Part shown: one piece after another, positions 6,120-14,246 of the stretch
Numbering within the stretch: the stretch's first letter is position 1
How the letters are laid out: each line of letters begins with the position of its first letter
Origin: Rickettsiales bacterium
Lineage (GTDB): Bacteria; Pseudomonadota; Alphaproteobacteria; Rickettsiales; UBA998
Assembly: GCA_019749855.1 (NCBI GenBank)
Contig: JAIEPI010000041.1
Span: forward strand, 1 to 27,969
DNA: 27,969 bases
Direction: 5' to 3'
Notes under the pieces: generated by a model
The model's input: only the letters and a program-made list of their open reading frames with translations
Databases searched by the model: none
Told to the model about the DNA's origin: nothing
Program-made: the position numbers and the translations under genes

Positions 6120-6629
6120 TTACGCTGCGATTTTGCGGAGCATTTTCAGCAGTTTGTCGGAGGCGTCTTTCAGCTCCACATCCTCAGCGGCTGCGAGTTC
6201 ACCGGCCAGACGACCGAGCGCTGATTCATAGATCATGCGCTCAGAGTAGGAACGCTCGGATTGATCGACGTTTTTATGCAGGTCACGCACCACTTCGGCA
6301 ATGGAGAGGATGTTGCCGGAATTGATTTTTGCCTCATATTCCTGAGCGCGACGGCTCCACATACCACGCGAGGTTTTTGCTTTGCCCTTCAACACGTCGA
6401 TCGCTTTCTTGATTTCGTCGGTGTTGCTGATGTTACGCAGGCCAGCGGCTTCCGCACGGTGTACGGGCACGCGCAGGGTCATTTTATCTTTTTTGAACTC
6501 AATCACGAAGAGGCGCAGTTCAATTTCACCGATATTCTGTGTTTCTTCACTGACGATTTTCCCTACCCCATGCGTAGGGTACACAACATAGGAACCAACG
6601 GCGAATTTGTGGGCAGACTTCTTTGACAT
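6120..6629 (-). CDS. carD: CarD/CdnL-family transcription regulator
   Basis: A 169-residue member of the CarD/CdnL family, which binds the RNA polymerase beta subunit and stabilises open promoter complexes, notably at rRNA promoters. The N-terminal Tudor-like RNAP-interaction domain is clear (FAVGSYVVYPTHGVGKI, then KKDKMTLRVPVHRAEAAGLR). It is followed by an all-helical C-terminal domain with the typical SRRAQEYEAKINSG and RSYSERMIYESALGRLAGEL blocks. The start is supported by AGAGGTG upstream. The last ~29 codons are duplicated in decayed form at 5308-5396. Confidence 0.93.
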   Translation of the reverse strand: MSKKSAHKFAVGSYVVYPTHGVGKIVSEETQNIGEIELRLFVIEFKKDKMTLRVPVHRAEAAGLRNISNTDEIKKAIDVLKGKAKTSRGMWSRRAQEYEAKINSGNILSIAEVVRDLHKNVDQSERSYSERMIYESALGRLAGELAAAEDVELKDASDKLLKMLRKIAA

Positions 6630-6898
6630 GGAAACACCTCTACAATGAGTAATTCACAACATATCCCCCGCAGGCAGGTAGGGCAGGCTGATCTGCGTTC
6701 GCATCCGGTGCACTTTAGCGACCGTAAGCGAGATACAAAACAACTCTGTCACCCAGCATGTGGATGCGCGAGATGTTGTATATATAGCACAAAAAAAGGC
6801 CTAAAAATACAAGAAAAATAAAATTTATCTTACATTGTACATAATTTTAATCTTGCATTAACAAGATCGGCTAAAAAGCGCGGTTGTTGGGCGAAAAA
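6630..6898. other. carD-fdxA intergenic region, no gene seen
   Basis: The half near carD is of ordinary composition. The half near fdxA (about 6776-6895) is strongly AT-rich and contains TATATATA near 6780. An ATCTTG/CAAGAT hairpin (6850-6855 / 6862-6867) might be a weak fdxA terminator. The carD promoter presumably lies here, but I cannot fix the boxes. No ORF, tRNA or clear structured RNA was found. Confidence 0.4.
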
Positions 6899-7234
6899 CT
6901 AGTTTCCTGTGCCTGCTTTTGGACTGAAATGGGCCTCAAATTTACCGGCTTTGCCGAGAAAATCATCCGCATCGGCGGGTGCATCTTTCTTTTTGGTAAT
7001 CACCGGCCACTGGTTGGCATATTCACGGTTTACTTCAACCCATTTGAGCAATTCTTCTGATTCAGGATGGATCGCTTCCGCCGGACATTCCGGTTCACAG
7101 ACGCCGCAATCGATGCACTCGTCGGGGTTAATGACGAGCATGTTTTCGCCCTCATAGAAGCAGTCCACGGGGCATACTTCCACGCAATCCGTAAATTTAC
7201 AACGTACACAGGCGTCCGTGACGACAAAAGTCAT
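6899..7234 (-). CDS. fdxA: 7Fe-8S ferredoxin
   Basis: A 111-residue FdxA-type ferredoxin, a soluble low-potential electron carrier. C9, C17 and C50 match the ligands of the [3Fe-4S] cluster; C21, C40, C43 and C46 match those of the [4Fe-4S] cluster. The extra C25 found in Azotobacter FdI-type proteins is also present. A lysine-rich helical tail follows, as in other alphaproteobacterial FdxA. The start at 7234 (MTFVVTDACV) has GGAGAGA a few bases upstream. The alternative ATG at 7246 has none and lies within the same purine run. A small palindrome (AGCGC/GCGCT, 7267-7280) sits in the 83-bp gap to the divergent mazG. Confidence 0.95.
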   Translation of the reverse strand: MTFVVTDACVRCKFTDCVEVCPVDCFYEGENMLVINPDECIDCGVCEPECPAEAIHPESEELLKWVEVNREYANQWPVITKKKDAPADADDFLGKAGKFEAHFSPKAGTGN

Positions 7235-7317
7235 GTCTCTCTCCATTCATCGGGATTTGCCAGTCGAGCGCTAATGCGCTATCCCTGATTCCCGCTGATA
7301 ATCTAACTTTTCTCACA

Positions 7318-8124
7318 ATGCAAGCCCAGCTCATGCAACATTCATCACTTTTTGCTATGCAGCGCTTACTCGACATCATGGCACGATTGCGTGACCCTGT
7401 GCAGGGCTGCCCGTGGGATGTGCAGCAGGATTTCGCTTCCATCGCGCCCTACACCGTAGAGGAAGCCTACGAGGTGGCGGAGGCCATTGCGAATCAGGAT
7501 ATGCCAGCGCTGAGGGAAGAGCTGGGCGATTTGCTGTTGCAGGTGGTGTTTCATGCGCAGATGGCCGAGGAGGCGGGGCTGTTTGATTTTACGCAGGTGG
7601 CAGAAGCCATTGCGCAGAAAATGACCGAGCGCCACCCGCATGTGTTTGCCGATGCGGCGCCGGTGGATGTTCAGGCGCAGCAATCCGCATGGGAGGAGAG
7701 TAAAGCCAAGGCTCGGGCTGCCAAGCATTCCGGCGCCCTCGCCGATATACCGCTGGCTCTACCGGCGTTAATGCGGGCGCAAAAAATGGGCAAACGCGTC
7801 TCGCGCATCGGCTTTGACTGGCCGGATTTACAAGGTGCGCGGCGCAAACTGGATGAGGAGCTGGCAGAGTTTGACGCAGCGGATAATGTGGTCGATCAGA
7901 TGGAGGAGCTGGGCGACGTGCTGTTTTGCGTGACCAATCTGGCGCGTCATGCCGGGCTGGATGCTGAGGCAGCGCTGCGGCAGGCCAATCACAAATTCAC
8001 CACACGTTGGCAGCGCATGGAAACACTGGCCGCCCTTGCCGGTAGCCAAATCGAGGGCCAGCCACTCTCTGTAATGGAGGAATGGTGGCAGCAAGCGAAG
8101 CGGGAGGAAAAAAATGCGCCTTAA
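7318..8124 (+). CDS. mazG: nucleoside triphosphate pyrophosphohydrolase MazG
   Basis: Hydrolyses NTPs/dNTPs to NMPs and pyrophosphate, removing non-canonical nucleotides. The 268-residue protein has two MazG domains. The first starts with RDPVQGCPWDVQQ and has the metal motif EEAYE...LREELGDLL (E48, E49, E52, E68, D71). The second has KLDEELAEF and MEELGDVLF. The start is uncertain: ATGs at 7318, 7333 and 7357 are in frame and none has a good ribosome-binding site. It is divergent from fdxA and overlaps the 3' end of the opposite-strand gene at 8121 by 4 nt. It is unrelated in function to the mazF-like toxin in this window. Confidence 0.93.
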   Translation: MQAQLMQHSSLFAMQRLLDIMARLRDPVQGCPWDVQQDFASIAPYTVEEAYEVAEAIANQDMPALREELGDLLLQVVFHAQMAEEAGLFDFTQVAEAIAQKMTERHPHVFADAAPVDVQAQQSAWEESKAKARAAKHSGALADIPLALPALMRAQKMGKRVSRIGFDWPDLQGARRKLDEELAEFDAADNVVDQMEELGDVLFCVTNLARHAGLDAEAALRQANHKFTTRWQRMETLAALAGSQIEGQPLSVMEEWWQQAKREEKNAP

Positions 8125-8738
8125 AGGCTCCGGCCAAAATGCCCCATACTGCGGCAGGCATTGCTAAGGCTTGGGGTTTCGACTTCGCTTACTGGCACCA
8201 AGCTCGCAGCCGCCTGTGCGATATCAGGATGTTGACGCATGATTTGCGCCGTATGCGCAATACGCTCAGATAGATGCTGTGATGCAATTTTTTGAAATTC
8301 CCGTGCCTGCTCCGGAGACAACATAGAAGCGGCATTTGCAAGATCAGTACTGGCAATTGTTTGGGCGACCCTGTCTGCTATTTCCGGCGTGATATGACCG
8401 CCGGTCTCTCCCAGCGCACGATAATACTGAATGGTACGAGGAATCGTCAGAGAAAATTTATCTACTTCAGCAGCCATAATATCTTGCATGTGTGCCTGAG
8501 TATTCTGACCGCAAGCAAGTTCTGCCAGAGCCCTGGCTGATTCAGTAAATTGTGGATTGTTAACCAAAAGGCGTAAATGCTCTTCCGCTTCTCTCGCGCT
8601 TACACGGCCATCCCGATTAGCATCCACGGTGGCAAGCGCCTGAATGCGGTCACGGACACTTTCAGGTGTAACAGACTGCAGAGCAGCCCGTTGCTGAGCT
8701 TCTAATGCTGCGATAATCTCTTGCGAAAGACTGGACAT
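8121..8738 (-). CDS. EF-hand domain protein of unknown function
   Basis: A 205-residue, mostly helical protein. It has one canonical EF-hand calcium loop at residues 39-50 (D39, N41, D43, G44, R45, S47, E50) flanked by helices. No signal peptide or membrane segment is seen, so it appears cytosolic. The rest (helical blocks SARALAELACGQ, ITPEIADRVAQTI, ASQHLSERIAHTAQIM) is not recognised. A strong ribosome-binding site (TAGGAG) supports the start. It is AT-richer than its neighbours and is an isolated gene between mazG (tail to tail) and the divergent SDR gene. Confidence 0.7.
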   Translation of the reverse strand: MSSLSQEIIAALEAQQRAALQSVTPESVRDRIQALATVDANRDGRVSAREAEEHLRLLVNNPQFTESARALAELACGQNTQAHMQDIMAAEVDKFSLTIPRTIQYYRALGETGGHITPEIADRVAQTIASTDLANAASMLSPEQAREFQKIASQHLSERIAHTAQIMRQHPDIAQAAASLVPVSEVETPSLSNACRSMGHFGRSL

Positions 8739-8794
8739 CTGGCAAACTCCTACATTGATAATGATACAATATACTTTAAGATTATGACGCCTTT

Positions 8795-9595
8795 ATGACA
8801 AAGACAGAACGACTCGCCCTCCCACTCTTACGCCTTAAAGGAAAAACTATTTTAGTGACGGGGGCGACCAGCGGCTATGGCCAAGCGATCACCACCTTGG
8901 CCATTGCGGAAGGCGCGCGGGTAGTGGCCACGGGGCGTTCTGAGGCGAAGCTCGCGCCGTTGCGTGCGATGTTTACCGCGCAGCAGCTCTACACGCTGGT
9001 GATGGATGTGCGTGATCACACGCAAGTGACGGCGGCGATCAGCAGCCTACCCGATTCATGGAAGGCGCTGGATGGGCTGGTCAATAATGCCGGACTGGCG
9101 CTGGGTATGGCGCCTGCACAGAAGGGTTCGATGGAGCAATGGAGCGAGATGGTCGATACCAACATTAAAGGCGTGCTGCACTGCACGCATGAAGTGTTGG
9201 CCGGAATGGTGGCTCGCAATGCGGGCCATGTGGTGATGATTGGCTCGATGGCCGGAAGCTATGCCTATCCCGGGGGCAATGTGTATGGCGGCACCAAAGC
9301 ATTCGTCAAACATTTTGCGATGAATCTGCGGGCGGATCTATTGGGCAGCCGTGTGCGCGTCACCTGTGTTGAGCCTGGCATGTCCGCTGGCAGTCAGTTT
9401 TCGCAGACGCGCTTTGCCGGTGATGAGGCGAAAGCAGCTTCTGTGTACGCAGGAACCGAACCGCTCTGGCCAGAAGATGTCGCGGAGTGCGTCGTGTGGG
9501 CGCTGTCGCTGCCGCCGCATGTCAATATTGACTCCATTGCCGTGATGCCGACCTATCAGGCGCCCGCTGCGTTAGCCGTGCATAGAGAGGCGTAA
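8795..9595 (+). CDS. SDR-family oxidoreductase, YdfG-like (3-hydroxy acid dehydrogenase)
   Basis: A classical short-chain dehydrogenase of 266 residues. It has the cofactor motif TGATSGYG (22-29) with ATGR after beta-2 (favouring NADP), NNAG at 97-100, the catalytic Ser151 (IGSMAGS) and YGGTK with Tyr164 and Lys168. Sequence such as GLVNNAGLALG and GGNVYGGTKAFVKHF closely resembles E. coli YdfG, an NADP-dependent dehydrogenase of L-allo-threonine, serine and 3-hydroxypropionate. The exact substrate is inferred. The ATG lacks a clear ribosome-binding site. It ends 7 bp before the convergent pdxH. Confidence 0.88.
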   Translation: MTKTERLALPLLRLKGKTILVTGATSGYGQAITTLAIAEGARVVATGRSEAKLAPLRAMFTAQQLYTLVMDVRDHTQVTAAISSLPDSWKALDGLVNNAGLALGMAPAQKGSMEQWSEMVDTNIKGVLHCTHEVLAGMVARNAGHVVMIGSMAGSYAYPGGNVYGGTKAFVKHFAMNLRADLLGSRVRVTCVEPGMSAGSQFSQTRFAGDEAKAASVYAGTEPLWPEDVAECVVWALSLPPHVNIDSIAVMPTYQAPAALAVHREA

Positions 9596-9602
9596 ACAGC
9601 CG

Positions 9603-10202
9603 TCAGGGATAGAGTAGCTGGCTCTGCCAGCCATCGCCCTCTCGCAGGAATTGGCGGCGCTCATGCAGGCGGTAGGGCTGTTGAATCCAGAACTCGATCT
9701 CTTGTGGTACAATGCGCCAGCCACCCCAAGTCTCTGGGCGGGTGATCGTATCCTCGCTCTCAAAGCGTAATGTCATGGCATGAATTTCCTGTTCAAATTG
9801 CTCACGCGCCGCCAGCGGTTGCGATTGTTTGGACGTGCAGGCACCGATTTGCTTTTCACGCCCGCGTGAGGAGAAATACGCGTCCGACTGCTCGGGTGCA
9901 ATGCGCTCCACGGCGCCTCGAATACGAATCTGGCGATCCAGTTTCATCCAGTAAAAACAGAGCGCGGCGTGGGGGTTTTCTATCAATTCGCGGCTTTTGC
10001 GGCTTTCATAGTTTGTATAAAAAACAAAGCCACGCTCATCGATCTCTTTTAGCAGCACAATCCGCACTGATGGCTCGCCGCGAGCATTACAGGTAGCCAA
10101 GCTCATGGCGGTTGGCTCGGTGATGTCTGGGGTTGCTTTGGCGAGAAGAAGCCATTGTTCAAATAATTCCCATGGATTATGGCTGGAGAAAAGATCGTTC
10201 AT
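9603..10202 (-). CDS. pdxH: pyridoxamine 5'-phosphate oxidase
   Basis: FMN-dependent oxidase that converts pyridoxine/pyridoxamine 5'-phosphate to pyridoxal 5'-phosphate. The 199-residue protein has the family blocks PTAMSLATC, RIVLLKEIDERGFVFYTNYESRKS, NPHAALCFYWMKLDRQIRIRG, SDAYFSSRGREKQIGA and WGGWRIVPQEIEFW, then RLHERRQF (the substrate-binding RLH.R). Two places depart from the usual consensus: QIGAC where QIGAW is common, and the final LLYP instead of R-L-x-P. The fold and key residues otherwise look intact. AGGAAAGG lies about 11 nt before the ATG. Confidence 0.93.
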   Translation of the reverse strand: MNDLFSSHNPWELFEQWLLLAKATPDITEPTAMSLATCNARGEPSVRIVLLKEIDERGFVFYTNYESRKSRELIENPHAALCFYWMKLDRQIRIRGAVERIAPEQSDAYFSSRGREKQIGACTSKQSQPLAAREQFEQEIHAMTLRFESEDTITRPETWGGWRIVPQEIEFWIQQPYRLHERRQFLREGDGWQSQLLYP

Positions 10203-10269
10203 TGCGCCACATGCCTTTCCTGTGCAAACATGATGTCATTAGGCTCACTTGATAGCGGAGAATACGCGG

Positions 10270-10998
10270 ATGTTCCATCCTGATGTGGTTTCTTTCCGGC
10301 AATGGTATTCCAGTCCACTCGGTTCACGCGTACGCATAGAGCTGGGCAACGCCATGCGCCGTTTCTGGCCCGATTGTCGGGGCGACATGCTGGCAGGGCT
10401 TGGTTTTACCTTGCCGTATCTGCGAATTTTTCAGCAGGATTCAAGTGCCGTATTACCGATGATGCTGCGTGAGCAGGGGGCTATTTACTGGCCCGCAGAC
10501 GGTGATAATCGCTCACTACTGGTGCAGGATAGCGCCTTGCCGCTGGGCGATAACATGGCGCAGCGCCTCATCGTGATTCACACGCTGGAGCATAGCCATC
10601 ATGTCATCAATGTGTTGAAAGAAGTGTGGCGCGTGCTGGCCCCGGGCGGGCGCGTGCTGTTGATTGTGCCCAACCGTCGCGGCATCTGGTCACAATCAGC
10701 CTCCACGCCCTTTGGCTGTGGTCAGCCCTATACGGCGATGCAACTTCGTCATCGTGCCTATGCGGTCGGGCTCACCTTTGTTGATACGATGAATGCGCTG
10801 TATTTTCCGCCACTCACCTGGAAATGGATGTTAGCGCTGGCGCCCTGTTGGGAGTTGCTGGGCCGCTTGTTTCTGCCCGGGGCAGGTGGCGTTGTGTTGC
10901 TGGAGATGGAGAAACAGATTTATGCCTCCATCCCTGAGCCTATCCATGCACCGCGCCATGCGCTGTTTCCAGCACAGGCAATAGCACAACCGCGCTGA
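10270..10998 (+). CDS. SAM-dependent methyltransferase (class I)
   Basis: A 242-residue protein with a class I methyltransferase core. A weak motif I (GDMLAGLGFTLPYL, 39-51) is followed by the motif IV-like ALPLGDNMAQRLIVIHTLEHS (89-109) and EVWRVLAPGGRVLLIVPNRRG (119-138). The block STPFGCGQPYTAMQL (145-159) is typical of an alphaproteobacterial subgroup with no firmly assigned substrate. The ATG at 10270 is preferred over the in-frame TTG at 10249 because GGAG lies 9 nt upstream. It is divergent from pdxH and ends 2 bp before the converging DsbD-like gene. Confidence 0.85.
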   Translation: MFHPDVVSFRQWYSSPLGSRVRIELGNAMRRFWPDCRGDMLAGLGFTLPYLRIFQQDSSAVLPMMLREQGAIYWPADGDNRSLLVQDSALPLGDNMAQRLIVIHTLEHSHHVINVLKEVWRVLAPGGRVLLIVPNRRGIWSQSASTPFGCGQPYTAMQLRHRAYAVGLTFVDTMNALYFPPLTWKWMLALAPCWELLGRLFLPGAGGVVLLEMEKQIYASIPEPIHAPRHALFPAQAIAQPR

Positions 10999-11000
10999 CG

Positions 11001-13043
11001 CTAGAACTGTGTTTCCTCAATCAATGACGATGGCGACAGTAATTGCGGCAACAGATGGGGTTCACCATGCGGCGGATAAAAGACGTAGGTGGGTACACCG
11101 CTGCGTCCAAATTGTCCAATATACTTAGAAATAGCCGCTGAGCGATTGGTCCAGTCCGCTTTCAGCACGGTGATGTTCTGGCGTTGGAAATGCTCAGCAA
11201 CAGACGCCGCCGAGAAGGCCACCCGCTCATTCACCTTGCAGGTGATGCACCAGTTGGCGGTGACATTCACCAGTACCGGACGGCCCTGCTTGATAAAGGT
11301 TGAAAGCTTCTCCTCACTAAATGTTTCGGCTTCCAGAGATATAGTGGCCGGGGCCTGCATGTCATGCACCTGTGTTACCAGCCATCCTGCTGCAAGCAGA
11401 AGCAAAATCAATAAAATGAGTTTGCGTCGAATGCTGGATCCCCCACGGCTTGCCCAGGCGGCAAAGGCAATCAGCAGGAGCCATGCGAAGCCCAGCGCCA
11501 GCGCATCGGGCCCTGCTTGCGTTGCCAGTACCCACAGGAGCCACGCAGCGGTGGCATACATTGGGAAGGCGAGAAGCTGACGCAATGTCTCCATCCACAG
11601 CCCGGGTTTGGGTAGCCAACGTCGCAGTGCCGGAAAGAGGCTCACCAGCAGATACGGGCTGGCCAGCCCTAGCGCGATCATGGCGAAAATCCCCAGCGCT
11701 GCCAAGGCAGGCAGGGTTAAGGCATAGCCAATCGCCGAGGCCATAAACGGAGCAGTGCAGGGGGTGGCCACTAATGTGGCCAGAACACCGGTCATGAAAC
11801 TACCCGCAGGCGTTTCTTTTGATGCGGTGTCCTGACCGAGGTTACCAAGGATGCTGGGAATGGAGAAGACGCCCGAGAGGTTCAGGCCAACAGCAAACAT
11901 CACGGTTGCAAGCCCAAGTACAAAGACCGGTGATTGTAACTGATAGCCCCAACCAAGAGCGGCCCCGCCTTTTTGCAATAAAATAAGAACACCGGCGACA
12001 GTTAAAAAACTAAGCAGTATTCCTAAGGTGTAGGCCATGCCATGCGTCGCCGCATCGGCGCGTGAGAGTCCTGCTTTTTTAACCAGCGCCAGCAATTTCA
12101 ACGACAGAACGGGTAGCACACAGGGCATGCCATTGAGTATCAGGCCACCGAGGAACGCCAACAGCAATGCCAGCGCGTAGGAGGGATGTCCTGATTCAGC
12201 GAGAGTTTTCGTAGGCTTCGTCGCGGTGGGCAGTGCAAAGTCGGCGTCAAAAATCGCCTCAAGAAACGCTGCGTCAACCCCAGAGGCAGATGGGTTCACC
12301 ACGAGGCCTGCAAAACCTGTCTTGGTTGCTTCGGCCCCACGCTCAAAAACGAGCACCATGCCATGGGGCTGGGAAATGACGCGCGGCAATGCTGTAGATA
12401 CCATGGCCTCGTTTTGGGGGAAGAAACTAACATCAGGCGAGCCACCATCCAGCTCAAGCCAGACGTTCTTCTCATCGTAATTATAGAGGGTGTTTTTCAT
12501 CGGCTTGGGGAGTGCCTCCACCAGTGCCTTAAAGCGCGGAGAAAGGTCATTATCTATGCTATCTGTCACGGGAATATCGAGCATCAATTCGGCAGATTCG
12601 GGGATGCAGATATCCTTACACACCAGCCACTGAGCTTTTAGTTTGAGTGGCACTGAGGTGAGAGAGGATTTTTCATCCAACGATAAGGGCATGAGAAAAT
12701 CAACATCCCCATGATACCCATAGTTAATCAGGCCGGCGATTTCAAAGCGCTGCGGTGTTGGCCAATGGATTGGCCCGAGGCTTGCGCCATCAGGCAGGGT
12801 GGGCGTGATGTGTGCGGGAAGACCTGTGTCGCCCGGGTTGATCCAGTAGGTGTGCCAGTCATCCGGCATCTCTAAATGCAGAGAAATCCACAATGTATTC
12901 TGCTTGGAAATAGACGAACTGGAAGCGATGAGACTGGCGGTGGCGACATCATTTTTGACCGGAGCTGATTCCAGCTCCTGCGCTCGCGCCGTCGAGATAA
13001 GCGCAATTGAAACAATCACTAAATGAATGATGAAATGGCGCAT
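11001..13043 (-). CDS. ScsB/DsbD-like thiol:disulfide interchange protein
   Basis: A 680-residue inner-membrane protein that passes reducing equivalents from the cytosol to the periplasm. In order it has a signal peptide (1-21, cut near ARA-QE), a periplasmic DsbC/DsbD-N-like domain with CKDIC (C142, C146), and a DsbD/CcdA-type membrane domain from ~288. The membrane domain holds GMPCVLPVLSLK (C308) and ATPCTAPFM (C429), the redox pair within the bilayer. A C-terminal thioredoxin-like domain has WCITC (C599, C602). All three cysteine pairs are present. The start at 13043 has GGGAG upstream, while the ATG at 13055 does not. The long N-terminal domain points to ScsB rather than short DsbD. Confidence 0.9.
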   Translation of the reverse strand: MRHFIIHLVIVSIALISTARAQELESAPVKNDVATASLIASSSSISKQNTLWISLHLEMPDDWHTYWINPGDTGLPAHITPTLPDGASLGPIHWPTPQRFEIAGLINYGYHGDVDFLMPLSLDEKSSLTSVPLKLKAQWLVCKDICIPESAELMLDIPVTDSIDNDLSPRFKALVEALPKPMKNTLYNYDEKNVWLELDGGSPDVSFFPQNEAMVSTALPRVISQPHGMVLVFERGAEATKTGFAGLVVNPSASGVDAAFLEAIFDADFALPTATKPTKTLAESGHPSYALALLLAFLGGLILNGMPCVLPVLSLKLLALVKKAGLSRADAATHGMAYTLGILLSFLTVAGVLILLQKGGAALGWGYQLQSPVFVLGLATVMFAVGLNLSGVFSIPSILGNLGQDTASKETPAGSFMTGVLATLVATPCTAPFMASAIGYALTLPALAALGIFAMIALGLASPYLLVSLFPALRRWLPKPGLWMETLRQLLAFPMYATAAWLLWVLATQAGPDALALGFAWLLLIAFAAWASRGGSSIRRKLILLILLLLAAGWLVTQVHDMQAPATISLEAETFSEEKLSTFIKQGRPVLVNVTANWCITCKVNERVAFSAASVAEHFQRQNITVLKADWTNRSAAISKYIGQFGRSGVPTYVFYPPHGEPHLLPQLLSPSSLIEETQF

Positions 13044-13070
13044 CCTATCTCCCATAGGTAGATGTTCAGT

Positions 13071-13631
13071 TTAAGCAGCGTGTCGTTGAAGGCGTGAGGC
13101 GTAATCTATAAAGTTTTTGTGCAGCTCATCAAACTGATCGCGCATTTTGGGCTGCTTAAAGCCAGATTCGTTCAGCATGGCTGACGCTTCTCCGCAGGTG
13201 AATACCGCTGGGTACACAAACATACCGACACACTCCAGGCTGGTTTTTAAATGTGACAAGCCCACCGCACCGCCGCGTTTGGAGGGCGTGGCACACATGA
13301 GTAAGGCGGATTTGGATGCCAGTGGGCAGGGCGTGAGATACGACAGCCAGTCGATCATGTTTTTCAATGAGCCTGGAATCGACCAGTTATATTCTGGCGC
13401 GGAAATGACCACGGCATCGGCTCGTGCAAAGCGCTCAGCGACTTGTTGTACCGCCTCAGGTGCTGGGCCTGACTCAGCAATTGCAGCGTTGTAAAGTGGC
13501 ATATCAAGCTCTGAGTACTCAGCAAAATCGACTGTGCGCGCATGAGCACCCAACCAATCTCCCGAGAGTCTGGCCAGTGCTCGGTTGCGGGAGGCGGGGC
13601 GGTGGGACGCGCCAAATACGAGGAGATTCAT
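13071..13631 (-). CDS. NADPH-dependent FMN reductase family protein
   Basis: A flavodoxin-like fold oxidoreductase of 186 residues. The FMN phosphate loop GASHRPASRNRAL (7-19) and the flavin-binding block PEYNWSIPGSLKNMIDWLS (79-97) are diagnostic for the SsuE/ChrR/azoreductase-like group. The physiological acceptor (quinone, chromate, azo dye or flavin) cannot be told from sequence. Its ATG overlaps the rdgB stop by 4 nt, so it is the third gene of rph-rdgB-FMN reductase. GGAGCGAACG precedes the start. The ScsB-like gene starts 27 bp after its end on the same strand. Confidence 0.88.
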   Translation of the reverse strand: MNLLVFGASHRPASRNRALARLSGDWLGAHARTVDFAEYSELDMPLYNAAIAESGPAPEAVQQVAERFARADAVVISAPEYNWSIPGSLKNMIDWLSYLTPCPLASKSALLMCATPSKRGGAVGLSHLKTSLECVGMFVYPAVFTCGEASAMLNESGFKQPKMRDQFDELHKNFIDYASRLQRHAA

Positions 13632-14242
13632 GTCGTTCGCTCCATATATGCTAACAGTTTAGCAAAAGCACGGGCACGATGCGACAGCTGATGTTTTTCC
13701 TGCGGCATGATTTCCGCAAAGGTCTGTGTCATGCCATGGGCAATGAAGATGGGATCATAGCCAAACCCGTGTTCGCCGCGAGCAGGGAAGGTAAGATGTC
13801 CCTCCACTTCGCCACGAAAACACTCAATCTGGCCGGTGGGCGACGCCAATGCCAACACGCAGACAAAACGTGCAGCTGCGCCCTCTGGCTGGAGGTTTTT
13901 TGCCGTAAGTTCCTGCTGTATGCGCATCATGGCGGATGAAAAATCCTTGGAAGCACCGGCCCAGCGCGCTGAATAAATGCCGGGAGCATTGTCGAGTGCC
14001 GTGACTTCCAGACCGGAGTCATCGGCCAATGCCCAGCCTTGTGATGCCACAGCCGAATGAAGAGCTTTCAGGGCGGCATTTTCTTCGAATGTCAGGCCCG
14101 TTTCCTCAGGCTCGCTAATGCCGAGCGATCCGGCAGAGGCAACATTCAGTGCAAATGGCGCCAGAATGTCGCCAATTTCACGCAGCTTGCCCGCATTGTG
14201 GGTGGCAATCACCAAACGACGATCTGCAGGAGGAAAGGGCAT
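13628..14242 (-). CDS. rdgB: dITP/XTP pyrophosphatase (RdgB/HAM1)
   Basis: Removes deaminated purine nucleotides (dITP, XTP, ITP) from the pool. The 204-residue protein has the substrate loop THNAGK (14-19), the metal and base site LTFEENAALKA and ADDSGLEV (D74, D75), GIYSARWAG, GFGYDPIF (159-166) and SHRARAF (SHR 187-189). The ATG at 14242, 4 bp after the rph stop, is chosen because the longer frame begins at a TTG inside rph and adds residues that the family lacks. It is coupled to rph upstream and overlaps the FMN reductase gene downstream. Confidence 0.95.
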   Translation of the reverse strand: MPFPPADRRLVIATHNAGKLREIGDILAPFALNVASAGSLGISEPEETGLTFEENAALKALHSAVASQGWALADDSGLEVTALDNAPGIYSARWAGASKDFSSAMMRIQQELTAKNLQPEGAAARFVCVLALASPTGQIECFRGEVEGHLTFPARGEHGFGYDPIFIAHGMTQTFAEIMPQEKHQLSHRARAFAKLLAYMERTT

Positions 14243-14246
14243 GGGA

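Noticed and set aside
7318..8124. mazG as part of a MazEF-type system with the toxin at 5403-5759
   Set aside because: The protein is a two-domain MazG pyrophosphohydrolase, far from the TA pair and divergent from fdxA. The shared name does not indicate a functional link here.
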